Shown: positions 32,357 to 41,223 of the stretch, in pieces
Layout of the letters: each line of letters begins with the position of its first letter
Numbering within the stretch: the first letter of the stretch is position 1
Source of the DNA: SAR92 clade bacterium
GTDB lineage: Bacteria; Pseudomonadota; Gammaproteobacteria; Pseudomonadales; Porticoccaceae
Reading direction: 5' to 3'
Length of the DNA stretch: 64,000 nucleotides
Assembly (NCBI GenBank): GCA_004211905.1
Contig: SHBP01000001.1
Location: forward strand, 248,001-312,000
Position numbers and translations under genes: made by a program
The notes under the pieces: model-generated
What the model saw: only the letters and a program-made list of their open reading frames with translations
The model's database searches: none
Told to the model about the DNA's origin: nothing

Positions 32357-33295
32357 TCAGGCGACCCTCTCTGCCACACGCATAACCGCGCTGCGAGACC
32401 TTATATTGTCCCCAACTTCAAGATCAGTAGGCTTAATCGCTTTTCCCACTTTCTTTAAACGGACACCACGCTCAACATCTCTCACCGGGAGGTTTTTCGG
32501 CAACTTAATGCCTCGCTCTTGATCACGAATAAATCGCTTTACTCGTCGATCCTCTAGCGAGTGGAAGCTGATCACGACGAGTCGACCTCCAACCTGCAGT
32601 ACATCTATAACCCGATTGAGTAAAACCTCTAAATCATCGAGCTCTCGATTAATAAAAATCCTTATGGCTTGAAAAGCCTTGGTCGCTGGATGCTTCCCTC
32701 TTTCCCACGCCGGGTGCGCCGCAGCCAAAATAGAGGCCAACTGGACTGTTCTAGTGATTGGGGTTTTACTTCTCTCTTGAACTACAGCACTAGCCATCCG
32801 TCGAGCAAATCGCTCCTCACCATATTCTTTAATCACGCGACTAATTTCTTGCTCATCAGCACTTGCAATCCACTCCGCGGCAGATAGTCCAGCGGAGGTA
32901 TCCATTCTCATATCAAGAGGCCCATCCCGCATAAAACTGAAACCGCGATCAGCTTCATCTAATTGAGGTGATGACACGCCAAGATCGAGCAAAACGCCAG
33001 AGACCTTGCCCATGTGTGCTTGATCGTTTACAAAATTAGACATGTCGGCAAAACTGCCGTGAACCAGCCTTAACCGAGAATCTTGCTTAAAGCGTTCACG
33101 ACCAGACTCAATGGCCTGGGGATCCTTGTCTATAGCCAGCACAATTCCATTTTCAGATACTTTGTCTAATAATTCTGCCGAGTGACCGCCACGACCAAAA
33201 GTACCGTCGACATAGAAGCCATCTGCGTTAGTCACTAACGCTTCAACCGCCTCCTTTAATAATACTGTCGTATGCTCAGTCACGAACAATTCCAT
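32357..33295 (-). CDS. rsmH: 16S rRNA (cytosine(1402)-N4)-methyltransferase RsmH
   Basis: RsmH methylates N4 of C1402 of 16S rRNA. The 312-residue protein has HTTVLLKEAVEAL, the SAM-binding YVDGTFGRGGHS, GVLLDLGVSSPQLDEADRGF and VISFHSLEDRRVKRF, all highly conserved. The ATG at 33295 sits right at a ribosome binding site, and a GTG at 33283 would give the spacing and N-terminus (TEHTTVLL) usual in the family, so the start is uncertain by four residues. It follows mraZ after three bases. Confidence 0.96.
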   Translation of the reverse strand: MELFVTEHTTVLLKEAVEALVTNADGFYVDGTFGRGGHSAELLDKVSENGIVLAIDKDPQAIESGRERFKQDSRLRLVHGSFADMSNFVNDQAHMGKVSGVLLDLGVSSPQLDEADRGFSFMRDGPLDMRMDTSAGLSAAEWIASADEQEISRVIKEYGEERFARRMASAVVQERSKTPITRTVQLASILAAAHPAWERGKHPATKAFQAIRIFINRELDDLEVLLNRVIDVLQVGGRLVVISFHSLEDRRVKRFIRDQERGIKLPKNLPVRDVERGVRLKKVGKAIKPTDLEVGDNIRSRSAVMRVAERVA

Positions 33296-33298
33296 TCC

Positions 33299-33766
33299 TT
33301 ACCAAGATAAATTTTTCAGGGCGTCTGACATATTGTCCCTATCTATCAGCATGCCGCGATAGTTCTCCTGAGACTTTTCTCTCTCAGTATTCCAGTTATC
33401 TTCCGACCAGATCTCAAGTCTTTGAGTTCGCCCTACTAAGATCAGTTTTTTGTCCAGGTCCGCAAAATTTCTAAGCTCTGTAGGAATTAGAATTCTCCCG
33501 CTGCCGTCGAGTTGAATATCTTTTGCCTGACCCACAACGAATCGACTCAGCATTTCGCCAAGATCATCCAATGCCGGAAGAGCGGCTACTTTTTCTTCGA
33601 ACTTCTTCCACTCAGGTAGCGGTGAAAGAGTCAGGCAGGTAGACTTCATGTCGATGGTGATAACAAGGTCGCCACCACACAATTCGGACAATAAGCCACG
33701 ATAGCGGGTCGGGATTGCCATCCGACCCTTCGCGTCCATATTGATTGGATCACTACCTCTAAACAT
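33299..33766 (-). CDS. mraZ: Transcriptional regulator MraZ
   Basis: MraZ is the DNA-binding repressor of the dcw cluster. The 155-residue protein has two SpoVT/AbrB-like repeats, seen as INMDAKGRMAIPTRYR near the start and IQLDGSGRILIPTELRNFA in the second half. It is the first gene of the array, and its own binding repeats lie just upstream at 33802-33827. Confidence 0.96.
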   Translation of the reverse strand: MFRGSDPINMDAKGRMAIPTRYRGLLSELCGGDLVITIDMKSTCLTLSPLPEWKKFEEKVAALPALDDLGEMLSRFVVGQAKDIQLDGSGRILIPTELRNFADLDKKLILVGRTQRLEIWSEDNWNTEREKSQENYRGMLIDRDNMSDALKNLSW

Positions 33767-33801
33767 TTTTAGCCTTTTCTAGTTATGAAAGCGGCTTAAA
33801 A

Positions 33802-33827
33802 TACCACTTTTTGCCACTTTTCCCCAT
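33802..33827 (-). promoter_or_regulatory. MraZ box: three 10-base direct repeats upstream of mraZ
   Basis: On the minus strand, reading towards mraZ, three repeats follow each other at exact 10-base spacing: TGGGGAAAAG, TGGCAAAAAG, TGGTA. The known MraZ operator is three TGGGN repeats with 5-base spacers, that is, a 10-base period. The block begins about 36 bases upstream of the mraZ ATG. Match is good in spacing and in TGG, weaker in the fourth base of the second and third repeats. Confidence 0.75.
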
Positions 33828-33833
33828 ATGTGC

Positions 33834-33862
33834 ACACTATTAGGCAAGGATGCTAATGTCAA
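33834..33862 (-). promoter_or_regulatory. Tentative promoter of the dcw cluster
   Basis: On the minus strand a perfect TTGACA (33862-33857) precedes a weak -10 (TAGTGT at 17-base spacing, or TAATAG at 14). It lies just upstream of the MraZ repeats, so MraZ bound there would sit at the start of transcription. Only the -35 is convincing. Confidence 0.4.
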
Positions 33863-34091
33863 GCGTCAAGGAATGATAAAAATGTAATAAAATCAGTAAG
33901 TTCCACCAATATTAACCATTCCCATAAAAGAACAGGATAAGCTCTTAATATTTAGCAATATAAAACATCAAACTACCGCTAAAACTTAAAGTAACTTCTA
34001 GTTTATGGGTTTTTAAGAACATTTTGATAATAAAAATATCGGTTTATATACTTTTTGGTTATTGATATTTTGGGTTTAAGGCTAGAAAACA
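33863..34091. other. AT-rich intergenic stretch between the dcw promoter and the rnpB terminator
   Basis: This part of the 373-base gene-free stretch between mraZ and rnpB is very AT-rich, with stop codons in all frames. I see no credible gene, tRNA or strong inverted repeat in it. It separates two minus-strand units. Confidence 0.6.
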
Positions 34092-34123
34092 AAAAAGGTC
34101 AGCAAAACTTGCTGACCTTTTTC
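34092..34123 (-). terminator. Rho-independent terminator downstream of rnpB
   Basis: A perfect stem, AGGTCAGCA/TGCTGACCT with a short loop, is bordered by A6 on one side and T6 on the other. It lies about 20 bases past the 3' end of the RNase P RNA on the minus strand and could also act in the other direction. Confidence 0.88.
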
Positions 34124-34139
34124 ATTGAACTAAAAAATA

Positions 34140-34521
<382 letters not shown>

Positions 34522-34607
34522 GAAAGAAGTTTACCACACAATCTGGCTTAATTAGACTCAACATTTGACCTATTAAGCTATTAACTAAACGTGAGTTAAA
34601 TTAAAAT

Positions 34608-34868
34608 TCACTTCAACAAAGGGTGGTCAGCAGGAAGCTGCCTGGAAATCCACAACGCTAATTTATGCCGCATATTTGGATCGCTAATCTGATCTTTAGC
34701 TAAAGGCTGAATCAGTTTATCTTCAATCAGAACTCGATACACAAATTCTACTTTAAGCTTAAGTGAGTCTTGATTTTCAATCTCACCATAACCACGTTTT
34801 TGCGCATATACCGCACCGATTTGAAGGGCTTTTTTTACTAATTCTGGCTCGTTTTTAATTTTGTTCAT
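34608..34868 (-). CDS. DUF5062-like small protein
   Basis: This 86-residue, soluble, mostly helical protein has the pattern ELVKKALQIGAVYAQKRGY, EFVYRVLIEDKLIQPLAKDQ and the end MRHKLALWISRQLPADHPLL. From memory this resembles the DUF5062 family seen in Vibrio and relatives; function unknown. It lies upstream of rnpB and downstream of purL on the same strand, 52 bases after the purL start region boundary. There is no good ribosome binding site, so confidence rests on the protein pattern. Confidence 0.72.
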   Translation of the reverse strand: MNKIKNEPELVKKALQIGAVYAQKRGYGEIENQDSLKLKVEFVYRVLIEDKLIQPLAKDQISDPNMRHKLALWISRQLPADHPLLK

Positions 34869-34920
34869 CGATTAAAGTACCTATGATTACAAATGCTTTA
34901 ATGTCGTTTTTTTAAGTCAA

Positions 34921-37900
34921 TCAGTCTACAAATTGTCGCGCATTTCGGAATATTCGCATCCAGGCACCGTCCTCACCCCAATCGTCAGGATGCCAAGAAT
35001 TAAGCACTGACCGAAATACCCTTTCAGGGTGTGGCATCATCAATGTAACTCGTCCGTCGGTCGAAGTAACACCAGTCAATCCCTCGGGAGATCCATTAGG
35101 ATTAGCAGGATAACGAGACGCAATTTCATAATCATTTTCGATAAAACGCAGTGCTATTTGATGGTTGTTATTTAATTTAATCAAATCTTCAGGCGAGGAA
35201 AACTCGGCTCTACCTTCGCCATGAGAAACAGCGATCGGCATAATAGATCCGGCCATGCCATTCAACAAAACAGAACCTGAGGACTCAACCCGGACTAGGG
35301 AAAATCTAGCCTCAAATTGTTCGGAGAGATTGCGCACAAACCGAGGCCACAGATCTGCACCAGGAATGAGCGACTTTAGGTTACTCAGCATTTGGCAGCC
35401 GTTGCAAACGCCTAAGCTAAATGTATCCTGACGGCTGAAAAAATGCTCAAATTGATCTCGTAACTGACTATTGAACAATACTGTCTTTGCCCATCCCTCT
35501 CCTGCTCCTAACACATCACCATAAGAGAAGCCGCCGCAGGCTACCATCCCGCTGTAATCCTCCAAAGAATGCCGCTGAGCCAGCAGATCACTCATGTGCA
35601 CATCAACCGCGGCGAATCCAGCGCGATCAAAAGCCGCTGCCATCTCAAGGTGACTATTAACCCCCTGCTCTCTCACAATTGCCACCTTTGGCTTAGATCC
35701 CCTTTTTATATAAGGTGCACTGATATCATCATTCGAATCAAAGGTTAAGCTAACTGAAAGGCCTGGATCTGTTTTTTCAATACGATCGAATTCTTCACGA
35801 ACACAGTCAGCGTTATCCCGTAAAGACGCGATTTGGAAAGACGTTTCACTCCAAGCACTTTGCAAAACATCACGCCTCTCAGTAAAAATTATCTCGCCTT
35901 GTTGTCTAATCTCGACTCGGTCACTGTCATTAAGACCGCCTAGATTCATTACCGACGTGCCCGCAGACTCAAATCGCTGAGACAATTCTTCGACTTGGCC
36001 CGCCTTGACTTGAATGACGGCGCCTAATTCTTCGTTGAACAATGCCGCGACGATATTATTATCTGGACCGCATAGACCAACATCAAGATCAACGGTGATA
36101 CCAACATGACCTGCAAAACTCATCTCTGTAAGAGTAGTTAAAAGTCCTCCATCTGATCTGTCGTGATATGCCAGAATATCTCCGGATTCAATGGATTCTT
36201 GCATTGCATTAAAGAAGCCTATCAAAGCCTCTGGACTATCAACATCTGGCACTGAAGCACCAAACTCAGAATAGACCTGAGACAAAATAGAACCACCCAA
36301 GCGATTGGCGCACTGATTCAGATCAATCAGCAGTAATTTAGTTTCACCGCAATCTGTTCGCAGCTGAGGAGTAAGAGTTTTACGCACATCCAACACAGGA
36401 GAAAATCCAGTGATTATTAGTGACAAAGGTGAGGTAATGGATTTATCTTGTCCTTCTGACTGCCATGCGGTTCGCATTGACATTGAATCCTTCCCCACAG
36501 GTATCGTAATACCTAGTTTGGGACAAAGATCCATGCCGACTGCCTCTACGGTTCGGTATAGCTTTTCATCCTCACCGGGGGACCCAGCAGCACACATCCA
36601 ATTCGCAGATAATTTAATGTCTTTAATATCATTTATTCGAGCAGCACAGATATTGGTTAGTGCCTCACCAATTGCCATACGCCCTGATGCAGGTCCATTC
36701 ACCAAAGCAAGTGGAGTGCGCTCACCCATCGCCATGGCCTCACCAGCATTACTATCATAGGTCACAGTTGTCACAGCACAATCTGCTACCGGCACCTGCC
36801 AAGGCCCAACCATTTGATCTCGCGCAACCATGCCGCTGACAGTCCGATCACCAATTGTGATTAAAAAACTTTTACTTGCGACCGATGGATGGCGCAAAAC
36901 ACGAAAAACCGCCTCGTTAATATCAATACCGCACCCAGAAAACTCATCACAGATTTGCTCTAACTTAGTCGCATTTCGATGCATTTTAGGCGTCTTGCCA
37001 AACAATACCGACATTGGTAAATCCACTGGCTTGTTATCAAAATGGTCATCAACGACCATTATATCCTTGGCTTCAGTCGCCTCACCTACCACTGAATAAG
37101 GACACCGCTCACGCTCACAAATTGCAACAAATCTATCTAAATCGTCGGGCATAACAGCTAGAACATAACGCTCCTGCGCTTCATTACACCATATCTCAAC
37201 TGGGGACATTCCAGGTTCATCATTGGGTACGGCGCGCAAATCAAAGCGTCCCCCTGTGCCTCCATCTTTAACTAACTCAGGCAAAGCATTTGAGAGGCCT
37301 CCAGCTCCCACATCGTGAATGAATGCGATGGGATTGGTATCGCCTAATTGCCAACAAGAGTCTATGACCTCTTGGCAACGTCGTTCGATCTCTGGATTTT
37401 GGCGCTGCACTGAAGCAAAATCCAGATCAGCTGAGCTAGTTCCCGTAGTCATTGAGGATGCCGCTCCCCCACCCAAACCAATAAGCATGGCTGGGCCGCC
37501 CAGCACTATTAGTTGGGCTCCAGCTTCAAATTCTGGTTTATCAACATGGTCTTCTCGGATATTACCGTAACCACCGGCAATCATTATTGGCTTGTGATAT
37601 CCCCGTCGTTCACCTGCAAAGTCCATCTCAAATGTTCTAAAGTAACCACAAATATTGGGGCGGCCAAATTCATTGTTAAACGCGGCGCCACCAATTGGAC
37701 CTTCTATCATAATGTCCAGCGCAGATACAATACGGTCAGGCTTCCCATAGTCAGTCTCCCAAGGCTGAATGAACTCAGGTATCTGTAAATTAGACACTGT
37801 AAACCCTACCAAACCTACCTTGGGTTTTGATCCTCGACCTACAGCACCTTCATCTCGAATTTCGCCTCCTGAGCCTGTTCCTGCTCCTGAATAGGGAGCG

Positions 37901-38805
37901 ATCGCAGTGGGATGATTGTGAGTTTCAACCTTCATTAATAGATGAACTGGTTCGTGGCTATACCTATACTCTCCTGTTACTGGGTCAGGATAAAAACGAC
38001 CACCTTCTGACCCCACCACAACAGCGGCGTTGTCCGAGTACGCAGACAACACGTTGTCACCATTAAGGGTATTGGTATTACGAATCATTCCAAAAAGTGA
38101 ATGCTCTTGATTGACCTCATCGATAGTCCAGCTGGCATTGAATATTTTATGTCGACAATGCTCTGAGTTTGCTTGAGCAAACATCATCAACTCAGTGTCA
38201 GAGGGGTTCCGCTCCAAATCATTGAAGCTTGCAACCAAATAATCTATCTCATCATCCGCCAAGGCTAAACCTAGATTTACGTTTGCTAGTCGCAAAGCAT
38301 CGGCACCTCCGCCAATAACATCAACTAATGTCAACGCGGAAGGTTCTTCATGGCTAAATAACGCCTCTGCCTGAGATAACTCAGAGAGAACAGCTTCAAC
38401 CATGCGATCGCTAAGTAATTCTCCCACTGCAGCCAATTGTTGCTCTGATAAAATCTTATCAGAATCAATATAGTAAGCAGTTCCTCGCTCAACCCTAACA
38501 ACGTTTTTTAATCCACAGTTGTGGACAATATCTGTGGCCTTACTTGACCAAGGAGATATGGTTCCAGGGCGAGGAACAACCAGCATCAGCTTACCCCTAT
38601 TATCCGCATCCTCAAGGGATGGCCCATAGGTAAGAAGAGCTTCTAGCGTTTCAACCTCACTTGAAACAAGAGGCTCACTTACTTCTACAAAATGAACATA
38701 TTCAGCACTAACTGAGTTAATGGAAGCCTCAGAGGCCTGAAGTTTTGTAAGTAACTTTTGGCGCCTAAACGCAGAAAGTGATGGTGCGCCGCTAAGGATC
38801 ATCAT
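34921..38805 (-). CDS. purL: Phosphoribosylformylglycinamidine synthase (large, single-chain PurL)
   Basis: PurL converts FGAR, glutamine and ATP to FGAM in purine synthesis. The 1294-residue protein is the large gammaproteobacterial type: N-terminal PurS-like domain, two AIRS-type halves ([19 protein letters not shown] about residue 290; [22 protein letters not shown] in the second half) and a C-terminal glutaminase with the Cys nucleophile in [13 protein letters not shown] and the His/Glu in MPHPERVFR. No anomaly. It is divergent from mltF, as in Pseudomonas. Confidence 0.98.
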   Translation of the reverse strand: MMILSGAPSLSAFRRQKLLTKLQASEASINSVSAEYVHFVEVSEPLVSSEVETLEALLTYGPSLEDADNRGKLMLVVPRPGTISPWSSKATDIVHNCGLKNVVRVERGTAYYIDSDKILSEQQLAAVGELLSDRMVEAVLSELSQAEALFSHEEPSALTLVDVIGGGADALRLANVNLGLALADDEIDYLVASFNDLERNPSDTELMMFAQANSEHCRHKIFNASWTIDEVNQEHSLFGMIRNTNTLNGDNVLSAYSDNAAVVVGSEGGRFYPDPVTGEYRYSHEPVHLLMKVETHNHPTAIAPYSGAGTGSGGEIRDEGAVGRGSKPKVGLVGFTVSNLQIPEFIQPWETDYGKPDRIVSALDIMIEGPIGGAAFNNEFGRPNICGYFRTFEMDFAGERRGYHKPIMIAGGYGNIREDHVDKPEFEAGAQLIVLGGPAMLIGLGGGAASSMTTGTSSADLDFASVQRQNPEIERRCQEVIDSCWQLGDTNPIAFIHDVGAGGLSNALPELVKDGGTGGRFDLRAVPNDEPGMSPVEIWCNEAQERYVLAVMPDDLDRFVAICERERCPYSVVGEATEAKDIMVVDDHFDNKPVDLPMSVLFGKTPKMHRNATKLEQICDEFSGCGIDINEAVFRVLRHPSVASKSFLITIGDRTVSGMVARDQMVGPWQVPVADCAVTTVTYDSNAGEAMAMGERTPLALVNGPASGRMAIGEALTNICAARINDIKDIKLSANWMCAAGSPGEDEKLYRTVEAVGMDLCPKLGITIPVGKDSMSMRTAWQSEGQDKSITSPLSLIITGFSPVLDVRKTLTPQLRTDCGETKLLLIDLNQCANRLGGSILSQVYSEFGASVPDVDSPEALIGFFNAMQESIESGDILAYHDRSDGGLLTTLTEMSFAGHVGITVDLDVGLCGPDNNIVAALFNEELGAVIQVKAGQVEELSQRFESAGTSVMNLGGLNDSDRVEIRQQGEIIFTERRDVLQSAWSETSFQIASLRDNADCVREEFDRIEKTDPGLSVSLTFDSNDDISAPYIKRGSKPKVAIVREQGVNSHLEMAAAFDRAGFAAVDVHMSDLLAQRHSLEDYSGMVACGGFSYGDVLGAGEGWAKTVLFNSQLRDQFEHFFSRQDTFSLGVCNGCQMLSNLKSLIPGADLWPRFVRNLSEQFEARFSLVRVESSGSVLLNGMAGSIMPIAVSHGEGRAEFSSPEDLIKLNNNHQIALRFIENDYEIASRYPANPNGSPEGLTGVTSTDGRVTLMMPHPERVFRSVLNSWHPDDWGEDGAWMRIFRNARQFVD

Positions 38806-38968
38806 GGAGTTTAAATCTCAAAATCATCAAGGTTGGGAAGCGCATATTCTATCGGAAAAAAACCTTCTTTGGCAGATAGAATTTAGTAAACCATGTACAA
38901 TCTTTGGCGTAGTATTTTGATGAATGGCATAAATTGATTAAAACTTCGGGAGCATACTGGATAAAGCT

Positions 38969-40420
38969 ATGCGTCAACTATCTAAAAGAGTCAGAAGAAT
39001 CCGCAACCGAACGATTCTTTTTTTTCTTGCTACAGCGCTGATATTTTATCTCTCAAGTAGCCGGCAAATGTCTGATCTTGAGCGTGTAAAAAGCAAAGGC
39101 TCTTTAGTTATGCTTACCATCCCCGGCCCAACAACCTATTTTGAGGACGGGCGAGGGAAAAATGGTTTTGACTATATTGTGGCAAAGGCATTTGCCGATA
39201 GTCTTCAGGTTGAGCTAGTAGTTCAAGTTAAGCCAAGTCTGAAAGGTTTACTTCTTGCCATAGGCGGCCCCCAAGGGGATTTCGCAGCAGCCAACTTAGT
39301 CAAAACAAAGCTTCGCAGTGAGTCTCTAGTGTTTTCTAGTTCTTATCTTGATGTTACTCAACAGTTAATTTACAGGCGTGGCTCAGCAAAGCCAAGGACA
39401 CTGGAAGAATTAGATGGCGATCTTCTTGTCATCACAAGTTCATCTCACAGTGAGAGATTGAAGTACCACAAAGAAAATATTCCGTCCCTGATGTGGCGTG
39501 AGCAAGAAGATCTTGAGATGAATGACTTAATGAGGATGGTAGACAGTGGTGGAGTGGATTACGCTGTAGTCGATTCCATCGCTTATCTGGTAAATCGCCA
39601 TATCTACCCCAGGGCTGGGTTAGCTTTTAATATTTCAGAATCTGAACCCGTATCTTGGGCTTTTGCTGCTCACAGCGATGGGACATTAATGGCTGCCGCC
39701 AATCAATTTCTAGGCGACTACATTTCTAGCGGTCAAATGGTTGCATTAAAGACTCAACTTCTTTCTCAGAGCGATAATTTTTCAGTTGCTGATTCTAGTA
39801 GACTGGGCAAATTAGTCGAACTAAGACTACCAACCTATGAAGCTTTATTTCGTCAAGCCGCCAAAAAGCATTCTTTAGATTGGGAGCTAGTAGCTGCAAT
39901 TGCCTATCAAGAATCTCATTGGAACCCGCGGGCGAAATCGCCGACAGGAGTCCGCGGCCTTATGATGCTCACACTTGATACCGCTAGAGAAATGAAAATA
40001 TCTAATCGCCTAGACCCCGATCAAAGTATTCAAGGGGGGACAGCCTACCTTGTTAAGCTAAAGCGAAAATTACCTACCAGAATTACTGAGCCAGACCGCA
40101 CACTTTTGGCTTTAGCTGCATATAATGTAGGGTTTGGACATTTGGAGGATGCGCGAATCTTAACCCAGCGCAGCGGGAGAAATCCTGATAAATGGGAAGA
40201 TGTTCGCGAGCACCTGCCTTTATTAAGTAAAAAAGAATATTACTCTAAGTTAAAGCATGGGTATGCTCGAGGAGCGGAGCCTGTTTTATACGTAGATAAC
40301 ATTCAGTATTACCAGCATTATCTTCGACTTCATTCGCTATCAAAGCAAAACTTACCTCTAAAGAAGCCAGAATCTGATACTAAGACCGACTGGGAGCAAA
40401 CCCAATTGCCATCGATCTAG
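38969..40420 (+). CDS. mltF: Membrane-bound lytic murein transglycosylase F
   Basis: MltF cleaves the glycan strand and leaves 1,6-anhydro ends. The 483-residue protein has an N-terminal hydrophobic segment (about 12-29), a solute-binding-protein-like domain (SBP_bac_3, about 38-260) that regulates the enzyme, and a C-terminal SLT domain with the catalytic Glu in AIAYQESHWNPRAKSPTGVRG and later LALAAYNVGFGHLEDA. No lipobox Cys is seen, so it may be anchored by the uncleaved helix. It lies between purL and tadA, the standard neighbourhood. Confidence 0.95.
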   Translation: MRQLSKRVRRIRNRTILFFLATALIFYLSSSRQMSDLERVKSKGSLVMLTIPGPTTYFEDGRGKNGFDYIVAKAFADSLQVELVVQVKPSLKGLLLAIGGPQGDFAAANLVKTKLRSESLVFSSSYLDVTQQLIYRRGSAKPRTLEELDGDLLVITSSSHSERLKYHKENIPSLMWREQEDLEMNDLMRMVDSGGVDYAVVDSIAYLVNRHIYPRAGLAFNISESEPVSWAFAAHSDGTLMAAANQFLGDYISSGQMVALKTQLLSQSDNFSVADSSRLGKLVELRLPTYEALFRQAAKKHSLDWELVAAIAYQESHWNPRAKSPTGVRGLMMLTLDTAREMKISNRLDPDQSIQGGTAYLVKLKRKLPTRITEPDRTLLALAAYNVGFGHLEDARILTQRSGRNPDKWEDVREHLPLLSKKEYYSKLKHGYARGAEPVLYVDNIQYYQHYLRLHSLSKQNLPLKKPESDTKTDWEQTQLPSI

Positions 40421-40436
40421 ACTAGTGGCTGGAGTT

Positions 40437-40901
40437 TTATGATCTTCTTTGACGGAAAAAATCCCTCAGTACTGCAGCACACTGATCGGCGAGGATTCCT
40501 CCTTCCCAAAGGATGGAGTGATTAAAGTGGCCATCTTTCATAAGCTGTAATTGGCTTGTTAATGCGCCAGCTCTTGGCTCTAAAGCACCAAAAAAGATTT
40601 GCCTAATACGAGCGTGAACCATGGCACCAACACACATCGTGCATGGCTCAATCGTAACGTAAATATCACAGCCAGTTAATCGGTAGTTACTTAAGTTCTT
40701 TGAGGCATCACGCATCGCCATAATTTCAGCATGAGCAGTGGGGTCATGGCTCACGATTGGTTGGTTATGACCCTGACCAATTATCTTGCCATTTCTAACA
40801 ACCACTGCGCCCACAGGCACTTCACCTCGATCGGCAGCCTGTTGAGCTAATTCAAGCGCTCTTATCATAAAATGATTATCTGTTGGCAAGGTAGCATCCA
40901 T
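40437..40901 (-). CDS. tadA: tRNA-specific adenosine-34 deaminase TadA
   Basis: TadA makes inosine at the wobble base of tRNA-Arg(ACG). The 154-residue protein has the zinc and catalytic motif HAE in PTAHAEIMAMRDAS and PCTMCVGAMVHARI, with the N-terminal start FMIRALELAQQAADRGEVPVGAV typical of the family. Convergent with mltF after 16 bases. Complete. Confidence 0.97.
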   Translation of the reverse strand: MDATLPTDNHFMIRALELAQQAADRGEVPVGAVVVRNGKIIGQGHNQPIVSHDPTAHAEIMAMRDASKNLSNYRLTGCDIYVTIEPCTMCVGAMVHARIRQIFFGALEPRAGALTSQLQLMKDGHFNHSILWEGGILADQCAAVLRDFFRQRRS

Positions 40902-41223
40902 GTTCTTAGTATCGGATAATAATACAGTTGATTATTTTAATAACGACATCATGACATCATCTCATTTAGAAATCTCCCTTGACGCAGGTCTAAATGCACT
41001 ACCTTATCTACCCGACAATGAAGGATTAGAGCTAGTCACTAAGTGTATTTTTAACAAACAGATCACTCTTCTAAAAAACTGAGCACAGGATGCGTTAAAA
41101 ACGGTAGATTTAATTAGTATTTACTGTAGTATGGCGATCTCTGGGGCGTGCATCCAGGCGTATGTAGTTATGGAGTGCACCCAGTCAAACTAAACATGTT
41201 ATCAATTTCTCTAGGGGAGAATT
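40902..41223. other. Intergenic region before the TonB receptor; one doubtful small frame
   Basis: Between divergent tadA and the receptor gene lie 322 bases. An open frame at 40951-41082 (MTSSHLEISLDAG..., 43 residues, plus strand) has reasonable codon use but no ribosome binding site and no family I know, so I do not call it. The last 100 bases must hold the receptor promoter; an AGGGGAG ribosome binding site precedes 41224. No Fur-like palindrome is seen here. Confidence 0.5.

Noticed and set aside
40951-41082. Possible 43-residue gene after tadA
   Set aside because: No ribosome binding site and no recognisable family; kept only as a note on the intergenic region.
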